This document shows, piece after piece, positions 18,411-34,642 of a stretch of DNA of 64,000 bases. The notes under the pieces were generated by a model. The model was not told the DNA's origin and did no database searches. It saw only the letters and a list, made by a program, of their open reading frames with translations. Each line of letters starts with the position of its first letter. Within the stretch, counting starts at the first letter, position 1. Location of the stretch: positions 1,054,001-1,118,000 of the forward strand of contig NZ_CP038017.1 in assembly GCF_012222825.1 (NCBI RefSeq), written 5' to 3'. Source of the stretch: Allofrancisella frigidaquae. GTDB lineage: Bacteria > Pseudomonadota > Gammaproteobacteria > Francisellales > Francisellaceae. The position numbers and the translations under genes are program-made.

Positions 18411-19693
18411 TGAATACTAGAGCTATTGCTGCTAAATCTATTACAGACATTTTAGCTAACAAATATTCTCTTTTAACTATCGATAATAAACTATCTAAAT
18501 TACAAATAACAAATCAAGATAAATCTTTTATAAAGTTACTTTGTTACGAGTTTTTTAGAAATTATTATTCTATAGAAAGAATCGCTCAAAACTTTATAAG
18601 TAAAAATACTAAACCCAACATTAAAACTCTCATAATGCTTGGAACTTTACAACTTTTAGAAACTAACCAGCCTCACTACGCTATTATTAATGAAACTGTA
18701 AATGCTTGTAAAGATTTAAAAATTATTTGGGCAAAAAAACTTGTCAATGGGGTATTAAGAAATATTCTAAGAAATATAGAGCAAATTAAAATTCAATATT
18801 TAGAATACAAGCTTATAGATCTGCCTAACTGGATAATCAACATACTCAAAGAGCAATATCCAAAACACTATCTCAAAGTAGCTAAAGGTGTCAAATCTAA
18901 AGCTAATATGTTTATACGTCTTAATAGAAATAAAGACTCTCAATTAGTTATTAATTACCTAAAAGAAAACGATATCGCATTTTCTACTACTAATGTAGAA
19001 AACTGTATAGAACTAGAAACTGCTCTTGATATACAAAAAAATCGTCTTTTTAATGATGGTTATTTCACAGTACAAGATATATCTGCACAATACGCTGGTT
19101 GGATAATTAACCCTCAAAATAATGATACGATATTAGATGCATGTGCTGCTCCTGGTGGTAAAACTAGCCATATTTTAGAATTAAATTCTGAAGCTAAAAT
19201 TACCGCTATAGATATTGTTGATAAAAGATTAGAATTATTAAAAAGTAGTATAAACAGAATTGCTCAAAGTAATAGTGTAAACGTAGTCAAACATGACTTG
19301 ACTAAACCATTTGATGGGAAATTTAACAAGATAGTTTTTGATGCACCCTGCTCAGCTTTAGGAACTTTAAAACGAAATCCTGATATTAAGCTTTTACGCA
19401 AACCTAAAGATATTGAAAATATCCAGATATTACAGCAACAGATTTTACAAAACTTATGGGATAATAATTTAGAAGAAGACGGTTATCTTTTATACATAAC
19501 TTGCTCAATACTAAAGCAAGAAAACCAAGATCAAATAGAAAGATTTCTAAAAAATAACCATGACGCTAAAATTGAAAAAATACAGCTTTTAGAAGAGTAT
19601 AAAACAGATTTTGGTTACCAAATATTACCATTTGAAGAAAATGGTGATGGATTTTATTATTGTTTGGTTAAAAAATTATTAGCCCCTATATAA
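18410..19693 (+). CDS. rsmB: 16S rRNA (cytosine-967-C5)-methyltransferase
   Basis: RsmB (Sun) methylates C967 of 16S rRNA with S-adenosylmethionine. The N-terminal third is a NusB-like RNA-binding helical domain. The SAM site DACAAPGGKT lies near residue 243. The catalytic PCS motif appears as FDAPCSALG, followed by the RNA-m5C signature continuing to RNPDIK. The second conserved cysteine is in TCSIL. The 427-residue length is normal. It overlaps suhB by one base. Its end faces the rRNA operon across a 361 bp gap. Confidence 0.95.
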   Translation: MNTRAIAAKSITDILANKYSLLTIDNKLSKLQITNQDKSFIKLLCYEFFRNYYSIERIAQNFISKNTKPNIKTLIMLGTLQLLETNQPHYAIINETVNACKDLKIIWAKKLVNGVLRNILRNIEQIKIQYLEYKLIDLPNWIINILKEQYPKHYLKVAKGVKSKANMFIRLNRNKDSQLVINYLKENDIAFSTTNVENCIELETALDIQKNRLFNDGYFTVQDISAQYAGWIINPQNNDTILDACAAPGGKTSHILELNSEAKITAIDIVDKRLELLKSSINRIAQSNSVNVVKHDLTKPFDGKFNKIVFDAPCSALGTLKRNPDIKLLRKPKDIENIQILQQQILQNLWDNNLEEDGYLLYITCSILKQENQDQIERFLKNNHDAKIEKIQLLEEYKTDFGYQILPFEENGDGFYYCLVKKLLAPI

Positions 19694-20054
19694 AAATATG
19701 TTTTTGTCTCAAACACATAATACTAAACGTTCTACATTTTATAGCATTTAATAGTACAACATTTTTTCAATTAATAACCATCCCATATACCAATATGAGT
19801 TACAGAGATTTTGTCTGCTCTAAAAATCTCTAGATTCTTTAGTACCACCTACCAGATAAAATTGTCTATGGATGATCAATTCCCATAAGATGTAACTAAA
19901 ACATGTGGTTTTAGCTATAAGTGTCCTATTGAATAAATAGCTAAACTAAATCAACTAATTGGGAAGTTAAATAAAACTCTCAGAATGGATAATAAGATTT
20001 TTGACGAAAGCCAAAACTAATTATTTTTAACTAACGCTTATGAGTAAATAAAAA
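19694..20054. other. Convergent gap between rsmB and 5S rRNA, with decayed coding remnant
   Basis: No intact gene is present. On the plus strand, one frame from about 19803 to 20020 reads with only two stops. It gives segments such as KLSMDDQFP and AKLNQLIGKLNKTLR, ending in FDESQN at a final stop near 20020. This looks like the worn-down end of a gene, perhaps of mobile-element origin, but I cannot name it. No convincing hairpin followed by a T-run was found for either flanking transcript, although TTTTGACGAAAGCCAAAA near 20000 can form a short stem. Confidence 0.35.
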
Positions 20055-20168
20055 GATGGCGACTACCTACTTTCACCTGGGCAACTGCCAGACTATCATC
20101 GGCGTGTTGTAGTTTCACTTCTGAGTTCGGAAAGGGATCAGGTGGTTCCTACAAGCTATCATCGCCAA
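20055..20168 (-). rRNA. rrf: 5S ribosomal RNA
   Basis: Read on the minus strand, the sequence begins TTTTGGCGATGATAGC and ends AGTAGGTAGTCGCCATC. The 5' and 3' ends pair (GGCGA with TCGCC), as in 5S rRNA, and the internal GAACCACCTGATCCC and TTCGGAACTCAGAAG-type blocks are typical. It lies about 50 bp downstream of the 23S gene in the same operon. The ends are placed to within a few bases. Confidence 0.95.
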
Positions 20169-20217
20169 AACCTGAGTTTTGGTATATAAAGATATTTAAC
20201 AATTCAGCATAGAAATA

Positions 20218-23102
<2,885 letters not shown>

Positions 23103-23153
23103 TATCTCTATACTAAATTGTTAAATATCTCTATCTTCATGCAAATAAAACAG

Positions 23154-23229
23154 TGGTGGAGCCAAGCGGGATCGAACCGCTGACCCCCTGCGTGCAAAGC
23201 AGGTGCTCTCCCAGCTGAGCTATGGCCCC
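23154..23229 (-). tRNA. tRNA-Ala (anticodon TGC)
   Basis: The minus-strand sequence starts GGGGCCATAGCTCAGC and ends with an encoded CCA. The anticodon loop reads CTTTGCACG with anticodon TGC, and GGTTCGATCCC is the T-arm. The 76 bases fold as a standard cloverleaf. It is the second spacer tRNA between 16S and 23S, 7 bp after tRNA-Ile. Confidence 0.97.
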
Positions 23230-23236
23230 AAAAAAA

Positions 23237-23313
<77 letters not shown>

Positions 23314-23413
23314 GTATCTTATTTACACTAAAATCTATTATCTACAAACACTCTATCAATTTATCTGAATTAGCAATTAAGCTCTATTCTTATTATTCTT
23401 TTCGTATTTCCTT

Positions 23414-24940
<1,527 letters not shown>

Positions 24941-25071
24941 AATCTATTTCTTGACTCAATTACTAAACTCAAATTCATCAACAAAGTGTTTGTATATAAT
25001 ATATCTCTTAAATATCTTTCAGGCCTAAACCCTCTCTACCGCTAACATCACCCGTCAGCCAGTGAAGACAT

Positions 25072-25100
25072 ATAATACACACCTACATCTCTCAACGCAA
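25072..25100 (-). promoter_or_regulatory. Candidate rRNA operon promoter
   Basis: On the minus strand TTGCGT (25095-25100) and TATTAT (25072-25077) are separated by exactly 17 bp, a good sigma-70 arrangement, about 130 bp upstream of mature 16S. An A/T-rich block with A- and T-runs lies just upstream (25105-25145), like an UP element. The start site is inferred, not shown. Confidence 0.5.
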
Positions 25101-25103
25101 GAG

Positions 25104-25456
25104 ATTTTTCTAAAATTTTTAAAGTTTTTTGATTTTTTAGCGTTTAGAATTCTATAGGTAATTGCTTATTATGTATTGTGAAGTTATTGCAAGTTGTTAT
25201 TAGATAAGAATAACAAGGTAAAAACATTCTAAAATTATAGTTTTAACAGAATTAGAAACATATAACATTTTTCCAAATGCTCATTATTTTAAGTAAATAA
25301 GTGGTTTAAACATCTTTAGCACTTTATATACTATTAATTATTACTAATTAATTTTAACTAGTGACTATTAATTACACACCTACCAAATCTATTGACTTAT
25401 AGTTATAATCATAGTCAGTAAACATAATTGTTTATGTTAAAACTAAGGAGAAAAAT
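25104..25456. other. Divergent intergenic region between rRNA operon and chitinase gene
   Basis: There is no gene here. The part near the rRNA promoter is very A/T-rich and could act as an UP element. The middle (about 25230-25290) contains TTAGAAACATATAA and TTCCAAATGCTCATTA, which resemble segments of the MITE-like element at 62572-62712 and may be a worn copy. The end holds an AAGGAG ribosome-binding site 7 bp before the chitinase start. Confidence 0.4.
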
Positions 25457-28019
25457 ATGAATATAAAAAGAAAATTAATCTCAATAGTAACCTTAAGCCT
25501 AATGGGGTCTTCAGCTTTTGCTACTGAAGCTTGGTCTACTTCTGACCTAAGTAGCTACTCTGCAGGTACTATTGTAACTGATCAAGGCAAAACTTATAAA
25601 TGTAAACCTTGGCCATATGAAGGTTGGTGTAAATCAGCTGCGTATAGACCTTCTGGTATATATGGTGCTGATGCTTGGGATGAGACAGGTCCTGGTCCAA
25701 GTCCAACTCCAGCTGAAAAGGTTACAGCAAATGTTTCTATTCAAGGTCAACTTCCTACTACGGCTGATATCGATTTTGTAAGTCCAAAAGGTACTTTTAC
25801 TGTTTCAAATGGTAAAGTTACTTTAGAATATCCAAAAGATGGCTCAGAAACTTATACTGTTAAACTTAAAGGTGATGAAGGTACTATTTCTCCTTCTACA
25901 GTAACAGTTTCTGCTACAACTACAACTATTGCGTTAACTTATACCGCAAAACCTGCTCCTGAACCTACTCCAGGTATAAAAGCCTGGGATCCTTCTGCTG
26001 TTTATACTGCAGGTGACCAAGTAACATATAACAACTCTATATACGAGGCTAAATGGTGGACGCAAGGTAACAACCCTGAAACTTCTGGAGAATGGGGACC
26101 TTGGAAACTAGTAGGTGAAGATCCTGCTAAAGAAAAAGCTACTCTTACTATTACTATACCAGCAAAGCCTGCCTTTGTTACTGACTCTTCTTTACCTACT
26201 GTAACTGTATTTGATAAAAATAACACTAAAGTAGCTGAGAAAAAATGTTAATTGGAACTCTTCTGTTGACCTTAAAGTCCCTGCAGGAGAATTAAAAGTT
26301 TCTGTTAGCTCTATCGGTTCCAGCCGTGGTACTGCAACTCCTAATAACTTCTCTATAGCTAAAGGTGAAACTAAAAACATCGCAATAAGTTATGAACAAG
26401 CACAAGTAGGATCTATAAACTTAATAGCCTCTGCAGACAGAAGCGTTTCAAAAGCTGTAGATTATGTAGTTAAGGATGAAGCTGGAAATGTCGCTTCAGA
26501 AGGTACCGTAAATTTCACTTCTCCAACAGTTATTGATGACTTACCTGCATCTACTGAAGGTGTTAAATATACAATTACGGCTAAAGACTTTACTTATGAT
26601 GGCAGAGCGTACGTATCAGAACCTACTGAAGTAGTAGTCTATAGCTTTAATAAGTCAGAAGCACAATTACAATTTACATCAGAAGAAATCCCAACAGAAG
26701 CTGTAAATATTACTGTTACTGATCTACCAAAAGGTAAAGAGACTACTTTAAAATTCACAAGTAGTAATGGTGATTCTCAACAACTAAAGGTTAACGCTAG
26801 TGGTGTTTATACTGAGCAACTACCAAAAGATGGTAATACTTGGACTGTATCTGCTGATAAAATCTCTGGATACAAAGATAGTATAAATCCTAGTTCTTTT
26901 GTGGCTGATCAAAACGAGCAAAATGTTAATTTAACTTTTGAACAAGTCGCTCCTATTGAAGCTGGTAAAAAAGTTATAGGTTATTGGGAAAACTGGAAGC
27001 CAGGTTTAATAAGTGGTGACTATAAAGGTAGTGCTGAAGATGTGGCTCCATATACTCATGTACTATACTCTTTCTTAACATTAGATAGCTCGCCAAATCC
27101 AGAAAATCCTGCTAATAAAAAATGGAATAGTGGTCATATAAATGAAAGTATGGCTGGCGCTGATGTTCTAAGTGTTATGGGTAACTATCAAAACCCGTGG
27201 GATAATAACTATAATTGGCAGAGGGTGCGTATAGACTCTCTCATAAACCTAACCCATGCTAATAATGGTAAGTTCATATGGGCAATTGGTGGCTGGTCTG
27301 ATTTACAACAAACAATTAGTGATGATCAAATAGACGCTTTTGTTAATCAGGTTATCGAACTATTAAAACTTAGTGGTGATGGCGTAGATTTTGACTGGGA
27401 ACATTTAAGCCAATTGGCTGATGGTTCACCCAACCCTAATAAAGAGCAACAATTAGCAACTTTAGCTAAAACTCTTAAAACCTTAAGAGAAAAACTAGAT
27501 GCTGAAGGCATGAGTGATAAGCAAATAGGTTATACTACCAGATTTAACGCTTTCTTTGAAAGTAGTAAAAATCACGGTTTTGCAAACAACTTTAATTCTG
27601 ATGGAGAAGGTATAGCTATTGAAAAATGGTTAAAAGACAATGGATCTTCATTAGATGAGGTTGTCAATTGGGTAAATATAATGGCTTACGATGTAAGTCC
27701 TAATGATATGCCTAATGGCAAAACTTGGACTAAAGCCGTTTATGAGGATATGTTAAATAGCTTCTCTAAATACGTAAATCCAAGCTTAGTAGTTCTTGGC
27801 TTTGAACCAGGTGGGCAAGCTGCATCTGGAGAATGGGAAGGACTGGAGCTTGATAAACAAATGATTGACTACGTTGCCGAAAAAGGTTTTGGTGGATCTA
27901 TGTTCTGGGCTATAAACCAACCAGCGATGGGTACAGCTTCTACTTACTACCAAAATGTTATTACTGGTGATAACGTCAATAGTTTAGCAAATTACTCGCA
28001 AGATGCTTTTGCTGAGTAA
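25457..28019 (+). pseudogene. chiA: Secreted GH18 chitinase with a single-base frameshift
   Basis: The first frame (25457-26251, 264 codons) encodes a signal peptide (about 1-22, ending SSAFA), a carbohydrate-binding module of the CBM5/12 type (about 24-78, rich in Trp and Tyr), an Ig-like linker, and a second CBM5/12 (about 174-216). It stops early because of six A residues at 26240-26245. Removing one A gives AEKNVNWNSS and opens a continuous frame to 28019. That second part holds further Ig-like repeats and the GH18 barrel with the catalytic DGVDFDWE (Glu as acid). Restored, the protein would have 853 residues. As it stands, the binding modules are separated from the catalytic domain. A true mutation, slippage at the A-run, or a sequencing error are all possible. 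Chitinase would degrade environmental or host chitin. Confidence 0.85.
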
Positions 28020-28172
28020 TTAAATTCTAAAAGAGAGAACTTTTCTTTCTTCTTTTTATGTTCCTGATATTCTTAAGTACTTTTAATCAAAATATTTCCA
28101 AAATGTACTAGTTTCCGCTATATTTACATATTATATTATTTTTTGTGATTAGTAGAAATGAGGTCAACTATT

Positions 28173-29366
28173 ATGGATAAAAGCTTTTATTGCAGTATTA
28201 GAGATAAAATTAAAGAAATAAAAAATGCAGGAACCTACAAAAGTGAGCGAATTATAACAACCCCCCAAGAACCGTTAATAACTCTAGAAAATGGTAAGAC
28301 TTTAATTAATTTCTGTGCAAATAATTACCTTGGTTTTGCGAATAATCCAGAACTAGTTGCTTATGCAAAAGAGCATATTGAAGAATGTGGATATGGTATG
28401 GCTTCTGTAAGGTTTATTTGTGGAACAAATAGTGTGCATAAACAATTAGAAAAAGAGTTGAGTGATTTTTTTGGATTTGAAGATACTATTTTATACCCTT
28501 CTTGCTTTGATGCTAATGCTGGGTTATTTGAAACTCTACTCACAAAAGAAGATGCTATTATTAGTGATTCTTTAAACCACGCCAGTATTATAGATGGTGT
28601 TAGACTTTGCAAAGCTATGAGATTTAGATACGATAACAATGATATGAAAGAACTAGAAGATAAGCTTATCGAAGCTGATAAAGCTGGAGCTAGATTTAAG
28701 ATGATTGCTACAGATGGTGTTTTTTCTATGGATGGTATAATCGCAGATTTAAAATCAATTTGTGATCTAGCTGATAAATATAATGCTATAGTTATGGTTG
28801 ATGATTCTCATGCTGCTGGTTTTGTAGGAAAAAATGGTAAAGGCTCAATAGAGCATTGTAATGTTATGGGTCGTGTGGATATTTTAACAGGAACTCTCGG
28901 AAAAGGCTTAGGTGGAGCATCTGGTGGATATATATGTGCAAAAAAAGAAGTAGTAGATTTATTAAAAAATCTATCTCGGCCATATTTATTCTCAAATGCT
29001 TTAGCACCTATTATTACAAAAACATCTCTAAAAGCTCTTGAAATAACTAAAAATTCTAACCACCTAAGGGAACAACTCCAATTAAACCAGCAACGATTTA
29101 GAACAAAAATGTCAGCAGCTGGTTTTGATCTGGTTCCTGGGGAACATCCTATTATCCCAGTAATGATATATGATGAAAAAACAGCAGCAATTCTTGCTGA
29201 TAAACTTCTAGAATATGGTATTTATGTTATAGCTTTTTCATACCCTGTAGTTCCAAAAGGCAAAGCCCGAATTAGAACTCAAATGTCAGCTGCCCATACT
29301 TTTGAACAAATAGATAAAGCTGTGGATAGCTTTACAAAAGCAGCTAAAGAGCTGAACATCATATAA
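28173..29366 (+). CDS. kbl: 2-amino-3-ketobutyrate CoA ligase
   Basis: Kbl cleaves 2-amino-3-ketobutyrate with CoA to glycine and acetyl-CoA, the second step of threonine breakdown. It is a PLP enzyme of the alpha-oxoamine synthase family. Visible motifs are [12 protein letters not shown], the Asp-His pair in VDDSHAAG, and the PLP lysine in [14 protein letters not shown]. The start at 28173 (MDKSFY) has GAGG 9 bp upstream. An ATG five codons earlier contains that same site and is less likely. The 397 residues match the family. tdh follows after 324 bp of structured DNA. Confidence 0.95.
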   Translation: MDKSFYCSIRDKIKEIKNAGTYKSERIITTPQEPLITLENGKTLINFCANNYLGFANNPELVAYAKEHIEECGYGMASVRFICGTNSVHKQLEKELSDFFGFEDTILYPSCFDANAGLFETLLTKEDAIISDSLNHASIIDGVRLCKAMRFRYDNNDMKELEDKLIEADKAGARFKMIATDGVFSMDGIIADLKSICDLADKYNAIVMVDDSHAAGFVGKNGKGSIEHCNVMGRVDILTGTLGKGLGGASGGYICAKKEVVDLLKNLSRPYLFSNALAPIITKTSLKALEITKNSNHLREQLQLNQQRFRTKMSAAGFDLVPGEHPIIPVMIYDEKTAAILADKLLEYGIYVIAFSYPVVPKGKARIRTQMSAAHTFEQIDKAVDSFTKAAKELNII

Positions 29367-29534
29367 TGCTTGACAGAACTTAGGAAATAAAAGCTTGTTA
29401 ATTTAAACTCATATCAACAAAAAATAAGCTAGAGCTAAATAAGCTTACTATTTTCAGCATTTTTGATGAAAATGAAAATAAAAACTAACTCTAATATATC
29501 TATGAGCATTTATAGCCTGCTAGGTATAAAAAGC

Positions 29535-29636
29535 AGTACTAACTGGAATAGCTTAAAATCAAGCTATTCCAGTAGATTACGTGGTCAATCCCAACTGAAT
29601 GACGTACTACTTTTTAGCGTAGTTAGCTATAGTACT
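29535..29636 (+). other. Structured kbl-tdh intergenic region with perfect hairpin
   Basis: The 324 bp between kbl and tdh contain a perfect 13 bp inverted repeat (29542-29554 and 29561-29573, 6-base loop AAAATC). It is nested inside a complementary pair AGTACTA (29535-29541) and TAGTACT (29630-29636). There is no T-run directly after the hairpin, so it is not a simple terminator. A 60-codon open frame (29463-29645) covers it and is serine-rich (15 of 60) without other signs of being a real gene. The rest of the gap (29367-29460) shows nothing else. A folded leader or processing element affecting tdh is possible. Confidence 0.45.
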
Positions 29637-29690
29637 AAGATTTAAGCAACAACTTTAATAAACAAAACTACATAAAGGATTTTTTTAAAT

Positions 29691-30749
29691 ATGAAAGCTT
29701 TAGCAAAGTTAAAGAAAGAGCCTGGAATTTGGATGATAAATGACGCTCCTATACCAGAATATGGTTATAATGACGTTTTAATTAAAATAAGAAAAACTGC
29801 TATCTGCGGTACGGATCTACATATATATAACTGGGACAAGTGGTCTCAACAAACAATCCCTGTGCCTATGATTATAGGGCATGAGTTTGTTGGTGAAGTA
29901 GCAGCCAAGGGTGATGGAGTAAAAGGATTAAATATAGGCGATAGAGTCTCTGGTGAAGGACATTTAGTATGTGGACTTTGTCGTAATTGTAAAGCAGGAA
30001 AACGTCATTTGTGTAGGTCCACGGTAGGTATTGGAGTAAATGTACAGGGAGCTTTTGCTGAATACTTAGTGATGACTGCTGCTAATGTTTTTAAAGTTCC
30101 TGATACCATCTGTGATGATATTGCTAGTATTTTTGATCCTCTTGGTAACGCAGTGCATACTGCTTTATCGTTTAACCTAACTGGAGAAGATGTCCTTATT
30201 ACAGGAGCTGGTCCAATTGGCCTTATGGCTGTTAAAATTGCGAGGTTTTGTGGTGCTAGAAGAATCGTTGTAACTGACATTAATGAATATCGACTTAAGA
30301 AAGCAAAAGATTTTGGTGCTACTTTTGCTTTTAACGTGGGAAATTTTAAATCACAAGATGAATTGACCAAAAAAATGAAAGATATAATGTCTGAAATTGG
30401 TATGACAGAAGGCTTTGATGTAGGTTTAGAAATGTCAGGTATAAATTCAGCAATCTCAATGATGTTAAATGTAATGAATCATGGTGGTAAGGTGTCTTTA
30501 TTAGGTATTTCATCTGGAGATATCACTATTGACTGGGGTGCAATATTGTTCAAAGGTCTTATATTAAAAGGCATATATGGTAGAGAAATGTTTGAAACTT
30601 GGTATCTAATGTCTAGTATGGTCCAAGCTGGACTAGATATGAATTCTGTGATTACACATAGATTTAATATAGATGACTACCAAGAAGCTTTCGAAATTAT
30701 GAAAAGTGGCAAGTGTGGCAAAGTAATACTGGATTGGAGCAAAAGGTGA
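29691..30749 (+). CDS. tdh: L-threonine 3-dehydrogenase
   Basis: Tdh oxidises threonine to 2-amino-3-ketobutyrate with NAD+, feeding Kbl. It is a zinc medium-chain dehydrogenase. The catalytic zinc site is in CGTDLH and GHEFVGEV. The structural zinc cysteines are in [15 protein letters not shown]. The NAD loop is [13 protein letters not shown], with TDINEYR marking cofactor preference. The 352 residues are slightly longer than E. coli Tdh (341). It overlaps the permease gene by four bases (GTGA), so the two are translationally coupled. Confidence 0.96.
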   Translation: MKALAKLKKEPGIWMINDAPIPEYGYNDVLIKIRKTAICGTDLHIYNWDKWSQQTIPVPMIIGHEFVGEVAAKGDGVKGLNIGDRVSGEGHLVCGLCRNCKAGKRHLCRSTVGIGVNVQGAFAEYLVMTAANVFKVPDTICDDIASIFDPLGNAVHTALSFNLTGEDVLITGAGPIGLMAVKIARFCGARRIVVTDINEYRLKKAKDFGATFAFNVGNFKSQDELTKKMKDIMSEIGMTEGFDVGLEMSGINSAISMMLNVMNHGGKVSLLGISSGDITIDWGAILFKGLILKGIYGREMFETWYLMSSMVQAGLDMNSVITHRFNIDDYQEAFEIMKSGKCGKVILDWSKR

Positions 30750-32008
30750 AAAAAACAAATCATACAAATACCATAAAAATAGACACTCAATGGATTTTCA
30801 CACTTTTTGGGACAGCTGTTGGAGCGGGGCTCCTTTACTTACCTATTCAAGCTGGTGATAGTGGTTTTTGGGCATTAACCACAGTACTCATCTTGGCACT
30901 TCCTTTAACTTACTATTCTCATAAAAACATGGCTAACACTGTTATTGGAGCTAATGATGGCGGTATCGCAGAGGTTTTTACACATAATCTAGGAAAGCTA
31001 CTCGGTTTAATATGTGTGGTACTGTACTTTTTTGCTATTTTCTTAAATATGCCCATGTACTCTATAGGTCTAAACAGCGAATTAGGTAACTTCTTATTAT
31101 ATTACAATATTACGGACTCTAACCTCTCTCAAAGTATTTGGTTTAGTTTTTTTATTTTATCAACCCTTTTAATAATAGTATCTTTAGGAATAAATATAAT
31201 ACTTAGATTTATGCAGTTTACTGTTTTATTTCTTATAATATTAGTTATTACTCTGTCTGTATATATAATTCCTTACTGGAATGGCAAATTTATAACCGAA
31301 AGTAGTTTTAGTTTTATTAGTTACATAAAAGGATTACTTATGGTCTTACCTATCCTTGTATTGTCAATGAATCATTCACCTGTTATTTCTAGCTTAGTAA
31401 TATTCTACAGAGAGAATATCAAACTTAAACATGAGGATGAAAAAGCTAAAGTATATAAAATACTTAAGGTTAATTCATTAATCCTATTTATTTTTGTACT
31501 ACTTTTTGTAACTTCATGTTTATTAAGCACTACAGTAGCTGACCTTCATATGGCTAACGTTAATAATCTTTCTATAGTAACTCTAATACAAAAGCAACAC
31601 CCTAATACTTTTTTAAAGATATTAGCACCAATGATAGTATTTACAGCTATTATAAGTTCTTTTATTGGCTGCTATATAGGTTCAAAAGAAGCTTTAAAGT
31701 TTTTGTTCAGATATTTATTTAAAGGTGTTTGTAATATACAAGTAAAAGACTCTTTAATTAATACCCTTTGTATAACTATTATTTTTTTAGTTTTATGGGT
31801 TTGTACGATATGTAATTTTAGTATACTCCGCATAATAGGGATCCTGGTCGCCCCAACAGTAGCTTTTTTATTATATATACTACCTGTATTAATCATCTAT
31901 AAAAATGTTAAATGCAAAGAGTATCGCAAGGTTGTATTAGATTCATTATTAGTGATAATAGGATGTGTAATAATTTTTGGATACATAATAGGATTACTAC
32001 TTAGCTAA
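30746..32008 (+). CDS. Hydroxy/aromatic amino acid permease family transporter, probably threonine or serine
   Basis: The 420-residue protein has about eleven transmembrane segments and the N-terminal HAAAP-family pattern [20 protein letters not shown], as in SdaC and TdcC. The GTG start at 30746 overlaps the tdh stop (GTGA), with GGAG 6 bp upstream, so it is preferred to an upstream ATG inside tdh. Coupling to kbl and tdh makes threonine (or serine) the likely substrate. The unit would then import threonine and convert it to glycine and acetyl-CoA. The substrate is inferred from context. Confidence 0.82.
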   Translation: MKKTNHTNTIKIDTQWIFTLFGTAVGAGLLYLPIQAGDSGFWALTTVLILALPLTYYSHKNMANTVIGANDGGIAEVFTHNLGKLLGLICVVLYFFAIFLNMPMYSIGLNSELGNFLLYYNITDSNLSQSIWFSFFILSTLLIIVSLGINIILRFMQFTVLFLIILVITLSVYIIPYWNGKFITESSFSFISYIKGLLMVLPILVLSMNHSPVISSLVIFYRENIKLKHEDEKAKVYKILKVNSLILFIFVLLFVTSCLLSTTVADLHMANVNNLSIVTLIQKQHPNTFLKILAPMIVFTAIISSFIGCYIGSKEALKFLFRYLFKGVCNIQVKDSLINTLCITIIFLVLWVCTICNFSILRIIGILVAPTVAFLLYILPVLIIYKNVKCKEYRKVVLDSLLVIIGCVIIFGYIIGLLLS

Positions 32009-32148
32009 TATCAATTCCAACATAAATTGGTGCATTTATCACAAAGGAGTTTATGACTAATTTAAGTTTTTGATGTGCAGGCAATAGCAGTGGCTATTGG
32101 CAAATATCAAAGGATTAAATTAGGTATGAAATACAAAGTTAGAAAGTA

Positions 32149-32880
32149 CTAATATGTGTTGGAATTGGTATAAGCTCGGCAAAGCCAATCTATTAGCTCT
32201 AAGTCTTCTTGAGTTGTTACTTTAATATTACTTCTAGATCCTTGAATAATTAAAGGACTGCTTCCATATAATTCTAATGCTGATGCTTCATCTGTAACTA
32301 GCTTTGCTAAATCATTAAGCCGGCAATATTCAAAAGCATTATACAACAAACTAAGCTCACATAATTGTGGAGTTTGAGCTAACCATATGTTATCACGATT
32401 AAGTGTTTTATCTATAGTAATTGGGCTATTAGAAGTCACCTGCTTAACCGTTTCAAAGGCTCTAATACCTAAGATCCCACTTTTACATTTAGACAATTTA
32501 ACAGCTTCATACAAATTTTTAGTATCTTGGAATGTAACATTTGGTCTTGCTGCGTCATGAACAAATATCCAGGTAGTCTGAGATCTTATTTGTATCTGTT
32601 TTAAAGCGTTATAGACGCTATCAAAACGTGTCTCCCCCCCTAAACAAGTAACTACTTTAGGATGACTAAAATATATAGAATCTTTCCAGAAGTTATCATC
32701 TTTATTAAGAGCTACTATGACCTTATCAAAAAAATCGGGTTCTATAAATTTCTCTAGAGCTGTATCTAGGATAGTTTTATTATTTGAAAGCTTAAAATAC
32801 TGTTTAGGAATATCAAGTGCCATTCTAGTTCCAATACCCGCAGCTGGAATTATTACATATTTACTAGAATCATTTGACAC
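32149..32880 (-). CDS. ispD: 2-C-methyl-D-erythritol 4-phosphate cytidylyltransferase
   Basis: IspD transfers CMP from CTP to methylerythritol phosphate in the MEP pathway. The signature IIPAAGIGTRMALDIPKQYF is at the N-terminus, followed by VHDAARPNV and TDEASALE. The 243 residues match the family. The start overlaps the end of ftsB by 11 bp, the same ftsB-ispD order as in E. coli, although ispF lies elsewhere (593-1075). Confidence 0.96.
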   Translation of the reverse strand: MSNDSSKYVIIPAAGIGTRMALDIPKQYFKLSNNKTILDTALEKFIEPDFFDKVIVALNKDDNFWKDSIYFSHPKVVTCLGGETRFDSVYNALKQIQIRSQTTWIFVHDAARPNVTFQDTKNLYEAVKLSKCKSGILGIRAFETVKQVTSNSPITIDKTLNRDNIWLAQTPQLCELSLLYNAFEYCRLNDLAKLVTDEASALELYGSSPLIIQGSRSNIKVTTQEDLELIDWLCRAYTNSNTY

Positions 32881-33157
32881 TATAAAAGACCTCTCCTTTC
32901 TTTATAAAACCCATATTTTGGCGGGCGAGACTCTCTAGTACTTCACTGTTTTTACGTAAAGAAACAACCTCAGAATATAATTGGGCATTGGTCTGATATT
33001 GCTCTTGGACTTCCTTTGTTTGAGTTTTTACTGCTTTTTTTAAATGCTCATAACTAAGTAATCCTGTATTACTAAACCACAAATCATATTGTAAGATAGT
33101 AATCAAAAGTAACACTATTGTTATAAAAATATAGAAAAAAGTATTAGATTTACCCAT
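32870..33157 (-). CDS. ftsB: Cell division protein FtsB
   Basis: FtsB is a small bitopic divisome protein that binds FtsL and FtsQ. The 95-residue sequence has a short cytoplasmic N-terminus, one transmembrane helix (about 7-24), and a coiled-coil segment (about 30-70). It ends in a conserved region ESLARQNMGFIKKGEVFY (compare ARxxLGMVKPGExFY). It sits between eno and ispD, matching the eno-ftsB-ispD order of E. coli. Confidence 0.92.
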   Translation of the reverse strand: MGKSNTFFYIFITIVLLLITILQYDLWFSNTGLLSYEHLKKAVKTQTKEVQEQYQTNAQLYSEVVSLRKNSEVLESLARQNMGFIKKGEVFYSVK

Positions 33158-33177
33158 TTTGCAAAAAACTACTACTG

Positions 33178-34548
<1,371 letters not shown>

Positions 34549-34642
34549 TTAGGTAAATTAAGTCTTTTGAAATCTTGAAAAATCTATTGTGTCATTATAA
34601 GCTAGGTGTAATAGCTTTGCAATCAATATACTTAGTACGTCG

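Noticed and set aside
29463-29645. A 60-codon frame between kbl and tdh as a real gene or leader peptide
   Set aside because: It has no ribosome-binding site, contains no run of threonine or glycine codons, and overlaps a palindrome, so composition explains it.
32009-32148. Rho-independent terminator between the permease gene and ispD
   Set aside because: A clear GC-rich hairpin followed by a T-run could not be found. Both genes converge here, but the terminator is not visible by eye.
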